NCBI RefSeq assembly: GCF_000264315.1
Contig: NZ_AJXU01000037.1
Coordinates: forward strand, 62,001 to 126,000
DNA length: 64,000 nucleotides
Direction of reading: 5' to 3'
DNA from: Rhodanobacter fulvus Jip2
GTDB lineage: Bacteria; Pseudomonadota; Gammaproteobacteria; Xanthomonadales; Rhodanobacteraceae
This document shows positions 60,192 through 64,000 of this stretch, piece after piece; position 1 is the stretch's first letter, and every line of letters begins with the position of its first letter. A program made the position numbers and the translations under genes. The notes under the pieces are model-generated. The model was not told where the DNA came from. It saw only the letters and a list, made by a program, of their open reading frames with translations, and made no database searches.

Positions 60192-60490
60192 CGAAACACG
60201 CCAATCAAAATCAACATGTTACGCGACAATAGAAAGGCGTTGCCTTAACTTTCACACCAAAGTAATATCTGCCTTGCCGATCCTGCTGACCGCGAGTTTG
60301 CAGACGAGGCCGTTTCCCATCCGGTTTTGCCGGATTTCCCCGTGAGGCTCCAGCCCGCGGGGTTTTCTTTTTGTGGGCTGCCCGAAACCGGTCCCTCGCC
60401 CTTGTTCCGCACCGCGCCGGCCCTTAACCTGCCCGGTCACGGCGCGCACCGGCGTTTCGCCCTGCTGCCACCCACCGCGAGAATCCGCCC
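60192..60490. other. hairpin-rich intergenic region with possible small RNA
   Basis: About 300 bases without a gene. AT-rich up to 60270, then two tandem hairpins: 60319-60335 (ATCCGG/CCGGAT, loop TTTTG) and 60338-60362, the latter followed by TTTTCTTTTT. The 130 bases of non-coding sequence before the terminator could be a 3' UTR or a small RNA; no strong promoter is seen. Confidence 0.4.
60338..60371 (+). terminator. intrinsic terminator
   Basis: Stem CCCCG (60338-60342) and CGGGG (60358-60362), with an inner GGCT/AGCC stem in the loop, followed by TTTTCTTTTT. It would end transcription from the acid phosphatase gene or from a small RNA in the preceding region. Confidence 0.8.
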
Positions 60491-61420
60491 ATGCGCATCA
60501 CCCTTGTTCGTCACGCCCTGCTGCCGCTGCTGGCCGCGTTCGTCCTGGCCGGCTGCCATGGCAAGGACGATCCGACCCAGCCCGGTGGCAGCACGCCGGT
60601 CGCCTCCGTGCAGAGCTCGGTGGAGCTGTTGAAGAAGGGCGACCTTGCCGGGCTGTGGAAGCACGCACTGCCGCCGGCGGATTACGCCACGCTGCGCGCC
60701 GACTGGAGCAAGCGCGACCCCAACCAGCCGCCGATTACCGAGCAAGACCGCGCCCGCTTCAACGAGACACTGCAGAAATTCACCGCGCCCGACGCGGAGC
60801 AAAAGCTGTACGCCGAGCTGGAGCCCAAGCTGACCCAGATGGAGCAGCAGTACAAGGACCAGTTGCCGGTGCTGATCAGCATGGGCGACGCGCTGGTCAA
60901 ACGCGGCATCGCGCAGAACACCACGCTGGATGCGCAGCAGAAGACCCAGGCCAATGCCGTGGTCGACGTGCTGGCACCGTGGGCGCAGAAGACGCCGTGG
61001 TTCGACCAGGCCAAGGCGAAGCAGGCCGTCCACGTGGCCGTCACCACGGTGCGCCAGCTGGACCTGAAAAGCCCGGAAGCGCTGCGCGCGATGGATTTCG
61101 ACACCGCCATGAAGAAATACGCGATCGGCTATGCCGGCGCCAAGCAGTTGCTGGCCATCTACGGCCTGTCGGTGGATGACACGCTCGATTCGATCAAGCT
61201 CAGCGAGCTGGAGAACAAGGACGGCCACGCCAGGGTGAAGATCGACTACACCTTGCTGGGCAAGCCGCTCTCCACCGAAACAGCGATGGTCGAGGTCGAT
61301 GGCCGCTGGTACAGCGAGAGCATGCTGAAGAACGCCCGCCAATCGCATCAGCAGCATGAAGACAACGCGGCCGCCGCACCGGCACCGGCACCGGCCGGCA
61401 GCGCCGCTCACACGGACTGA
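60491..61420 (+). CDS. conserved lipoprotein of unknown function
   Basis: A 309-residue lipoprotein. The signal peptide ends in VLAGC (lipidated C22). The mature part is mostly helical and Lys/Gln-rich (LLKKGDLAGLWKHALP, FNETLQKFTAPDAEQKLYAEL), with a beta-rich C-terminal segment (HARVKIDYTLLGKPLSTETAMVEVDGRWY) resembling a small DUF4878/NTF2-like repeat, and a low-complexity Ala/Pro tail. It sits just upstream of plsB on the same strand; a link to envelope lipid biology is conjecture. Confidence 0.75.
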   Translation: MRITLVRHALLPLLAAFVLAGCHGKDDPTQPGGSTPVASVQSSVELLKKGDLAGLWKHALPPADYATLRADWSKRDPNQPPITEQDRARFNETLQKFTAPDAEQKLYAELEPKLTQMEQQYKDQLPVLISMGDALVKRGIAQNTTLDAQQKTQANAVVDVLAPWAQKTPWFDQAKAKQAVHVAVTTVRQLDLKSPEALRAMDFDTAMKKYAIGYAGAKQLLAIYGLSVDDTLDSIKLSELENKDGHARVKIDYTLLGKPLSTETAMVEVDGRWYSESMLKNARQSHQQHEDNAAAAPAPAPAGSAAHTD

Positions 61421-61446
61421 TCGGCGCAACCGTTTAGAATAGGCGG

Positions 61447-63978
61447 ATGCCAAATCATTCAAACGCGGACGCCCCGCGCAGCCGGGCACCCTGGTGGTTC
61501 ACCCTGGCCGGGCAGTTGTTGCAGTCCTGGGTGCGCATCCGCCGGGACCCCGCCGAACCGGCGACCTTGCTGCAGGCGGGTGTGCCCGTCTGCTACGCGA
61601 TCGAACGCGACGGCTTTTCCGACGCCCTGATCCTGCAGCGCGCCTGTCGCGAGGCGGGCCTGCCCAGCCCGATGCAGCCGCTGGCCGGCACCCGCCGGCG
61701 GCGCTCGGTATTTGCGCTGGCACGTCGCGACGGCTGGATCTTCGGTCGCATCCGCAGCCGCACGCCGAACGAGCCGCTGGGCCAGCTGGTGCACTCGCTG
61801 GAGGGCTTCCCCGAGCGCGACATCCAGATCGTGCCGGTATCGATCTACGTGGGCCGCGCGCCCAACCGCGACAGCGGCTGGTTCCGTGTGCTGTTTTCGG
61901 AAAACTGGGTCATGGTCGGCAGCTTCCGCCGGCTGCTGGCGTTGCTGTTGAATGGCCGCGACACGGTGGTGCAGTTTTCCGCGCCGGTGTCGCTGCGCAA
62001 GGTGCTGGCCGAATCGGGCGACATCGCGCCGGAGCGTTTCGCGCGCAAGATCGCCCGCGTGCTGCGCACCCATTTCCGCCGCATCCGCACCGCCGTGGTG
62101 GGGCCGGACCTGTCGCACCGGCGCACCGTGGTCGATTCGGTACTCAATGCCGAACCGGTGCGCGCGGCGATCGCCGCCAGCGCCGCCAAGGAAAAGATCA
62201 GCCACGCCAAGGCCTGGCGCAAGGCGCACAAGATGCTGCTGGAGATCGCCGCCGATTACTCGCACCCGGTGGTGCGTTCGGTGTCGTTCCTGCTGTCCAA
62301 CTTCTGGAACAAGCTGTACGACGGCATCGCCATGCACCACTTCGACAAGGCCCGCGCGGTGGCGCCCGGCCACGAAGTGATCTACGTGCCCTGCCATCGC
62401 AGCCACGCCGATTACCTGCTGCTGAGCTACCAGTTGCACGTGTCCGGCGTGGTGGTGCCGCACATCGCCGCGGGCGTGAACCTCAACCTGCCGGTGATCG
62501 GGCCGATCCTGCGTCGCGGCGGCGCGTTCTTCATGCGCCGCAGCTTCAAGGGCAACGCGCTGTACTCGGTGGTCTTCAACGAGTACCTGGCGCAACTGAT
62601 CGACCGTGGCGTGCCGATGGAATATTTCATCGAGGGCGGCCGCTCGCGTACCGGCCGCCTGCTGGCGCCGCGTGCAGGCATGCTGGTGATGACCGTACGC
62701 GCCTTCCTGCGCGCACCGCGCCGGCCGGTGCTGTTCCAGCCGGTGTACATCGGCTACGAAAAGCTGATGGAGGGCAACGCCTATGCCGGCGAACTCAGCG
62801 GCAAGCCGAAGGAGAAGGAATCCCTGCTGGGCTTCCTGCGCGGCCTGAAGGTGCTGCGCCAGCGCTACGGTCATGTGGCGCTCAATTTCGGCGAACCGAT
62901 CGAGCTGAATCCGCTGCTGGACGCCACCGGCACCGACTGGCGCGCCGGCAGCGGCGACCCGGATGCCCGCCCCGAGTGGCTCAACGACGTGGTCGACCAG
63001 GTGGCCGAACGCATCCAGATCAATATCAACCGCGCCGCCGACGTCAACCCGATCAACCTGCTGGCGCTGGTGCTGCTGGCCACGCCCAAGCACGCGATGG
63101 CCGAGAGCGACCTGCTGACACAGCTGGAGCTGAGCAAGGCGCTGCTGGAGGAACTGCCCTATTCCGACCGCGTCACGCTGACCCCGATGAACCCCGCCGG
63201 GATCATCGCCTACGGCGAGCAGATGGCCTGGATCCAGCGGGTCAAGCACCCGCTGGGCGACGTGCTGACGGTCAGCGGCGAGCAGGCGGTGCTGCTGAGC
63301 TATTTCCGCAACAACGTGCTGCACCTCACCGCCACCGCGGCGTGGGTGGCCTGCTGCTTCCTCAACAACCGGCGCATGGCACGCGCCACCGTGGTGCGGC
63401 TGGGCACGCTGATCTACCCGTTCATCCAGAGCGAGCTGTTCCTGCCGTGGGACAGCGACGGCTTCGCGGCGCAACTGGAAGCCACGCTGGACTTCTTCAT
63501 CCGCCGCGGCCTGCTGGAATCGCGCAGCGACGGACGCACGGTCGAGCGCGGCCCGGGTCAGGAAGACAGCGCCTTCCAGCTCAAGGTGATCGCACGTGGC
63601 CTGCTGCAGGCGTTCGAGCGCTACTACATCACGCTGGCGGCGCTGGCCAAGCACGGCCCGCACACCATCACCGGCTCGGAATTGGAAACCGCCTGCACGC
63701 TCACCGCGCAACGGCTGGGCCTGCTCAACGAATTGTCCGCGCCGGAGTTCTTCGACAAGGCGCTGTTCCGCGGCTTCATCCAGAAACTGCGCGAGCAGAA
63801 GATCGTGTGGACCGACGAGGCCGGCAAGCTCGATTACGACAGCGCGCTGGAAGGCATGGTGCGCGACGCGCGGGTGATCCTGTCGCGCGATGTGCGCCAT
63901 TCGATCCTGAAGATCACCCAGGGCGGCGGCGAGAAGGAGCCGCCGGCCGAGACGGGCGAGGCGGACACGGCGGCGTGA
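61447..63978 (+). CDS. plsB: glycerol-3-phosphate acyltransferase PlsB
   Basis: An 843-residue inner-membrane enzyme that acylates glycerol 3-phosphate, starting phospholipid synthesis. The acyltransferase motifs are intact: VPCHRSHADYLLLSY (motif I), GGAFFMRRSFKGNALYS (II), YFIEGGRSRTGRLL (III) and FQPVYIGYEKLMEG (IV). The length matches gammaproteobacterial PlsB. The ATG at 61447 lies 27 bases after the lipoprotein stop, so the two may share a transcript. The gene ends 22 bases before the window edge. Confidence 0.96.
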   Translation: MPNHSNADAPRSRAPWWFTLAGQLLQSWVRIRRDPAEPATLLQAGVPVCYAIERDGFSDALILQRACREAGLPSPMQPLAGTRRRRSVFALARRDGWIFGRIRSRTPNEPLGQLVHSLEGFPERDIQIVPVSIYVGRAPNRDSGWFRVLFSENWVMVGSFRRLLALLLNGRDTVVQFSAPVSLRKVLAESGDIAPERFARKIARVLRTHFRRIRTAVVGPDLSHRRTVVDSVLNAEPVRAAIAASAAKEKISHAKAWRKAHKMLLEIAADYSHPVVRSVSFLLSNFWNKLYDGIAMHHFDKARAVAPGHEVIYVPCHRSHADYLLLSYQLHVSGVVVPHIAAGVNLNLPVIGPILRRGGAFFMRRSFKGNALYSVVFNEYLAQLIDRGVPMEYFIEGGRSRTGRLLAPRAGMLVMTVRAFLRAPRRPVLFQPVYIGYEKLMEGNAYAGELSGKPKEKESLLGFLRGLKVLRQRYGHVALNFGEPIELNPLLDATGTDWRAGSGDPDARPEWLNDVVDQVAERIQININRAADVNPINLLALVLLATPKHAMAESDLLTQLELSKALLEELPYSDRVTLTPMNPAGIIAYGEQMAWIQRVKHPLGDVLTVSGEQAVLLSYFRNNVLHLTATAAWVACCFLNNRRMARATVVRLGTLIYPFIQSELFLPWDSDGFAAQLEATLDFFIRRGLLESRSDGRTVERGPGQEDSAFQLKVIARGLLQAFERYYITLAALAKHGPHTITGSELETACTLTAQRLGLLNELSAPEFFDKALFRGFIQKLREQKIVWTDEAGKLDYDSALEGMVRDARVILSRDVRHSILKITQGGGEKEPPAETGEADTAA

Positions 63979-64000
63979 TGCGACGGCGTTCGCGTTCGTC

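Noticed and set aside
61459-63900. Minus-strand frame of 813 codons
   Set aside because: Antisense to plsB, which has all acyltransferase motifs.

Overview
The window is high-GC proteobacterial chromosome. The gene content and neighbourhoods point to the Xanthomonadales (Gammaproteobacteria), probably a Rhodanobacteraceae member such as Rhodanobacter or Dyella. Evidence for this is a plant-type glutamate-cysteine ligase, the rhlB/trxA/rho cluster, EnvC followed by a S41 protease, a rep-type helicase, PlsB, and xanthomonad-style intergenic palindromes. This assignment is inferred from families and gene order. No rRNA, tRNA, CRISPR array, integrase or insertion sequence was recognised.

Layout. 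1-6.7 kb: a GAF-domain protein running off the left edge, DinG helicase, a tiny membrane protein, a YchJ-like protein, a LigB-type DNA ligase with a signal peptide, and an NRDE-family protein. 6.7-13.3 kb: an oxidative (De Ley-Doudoroff) galactose/galactonate locus. An exported mutarotase diverges from an operon of GntR-FCD regulator, dgoK, dgoA, dgoD, a sugar dehydrogenase and a lactonase, with a FadR-family operator candidate between them. 13.3-22.7 kb: a two-domain methylglyoxal synthase, EnvC, S41 protease, TatABC, a SYLF lipid-binding protein, ferrochelatase, an alpha/beta hydrolase and a type II NADH dehydrogenase.

22.7-31 kb: heat-shock sigma factor RpoH, with a perfect CIRCE (HrcA) operator in its leader, is divergent from a complete thiamine operon (thiC-thiO-thiS-thiG-thiE-thiF-thiD). 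The operon is headed by a TPP riboswitch and a hairpin that can mask the thiC ribosome-binding site. A PKHD-type dioxygenase follows. 31-49.4 kb: Ung, a dual-receiver protein, FtsE/FtsX, RhlB, thioredoxin, Rho with an N/Q-rich insertion, GshA, a winged-helix/ATPase/STAS-like regulator, an M3 peptidase, BioD, a free-methionine sulfoxide reductase, a halogenase-like flavoprotein and Rep.

49.4-58.1 kb is accessory DNA of visibly less GC-biased base and codon use. It carries a complete type I Zorya anti-phage system (zorA-zorB-zorC-zorD, all tightly coupled), preceded 27 bases upstream by an ASCH-domain gene that looks like part of the same transcript. This five-gene arrangement is the most interesting unit in the window. 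58.1-64 kb returns to core genes: an AI-2E-family permease, an e(P4)-like acid phosphatase lipoprotein, a hairpin-rich intergenic region, a conserved lipoprotein and PlsB.
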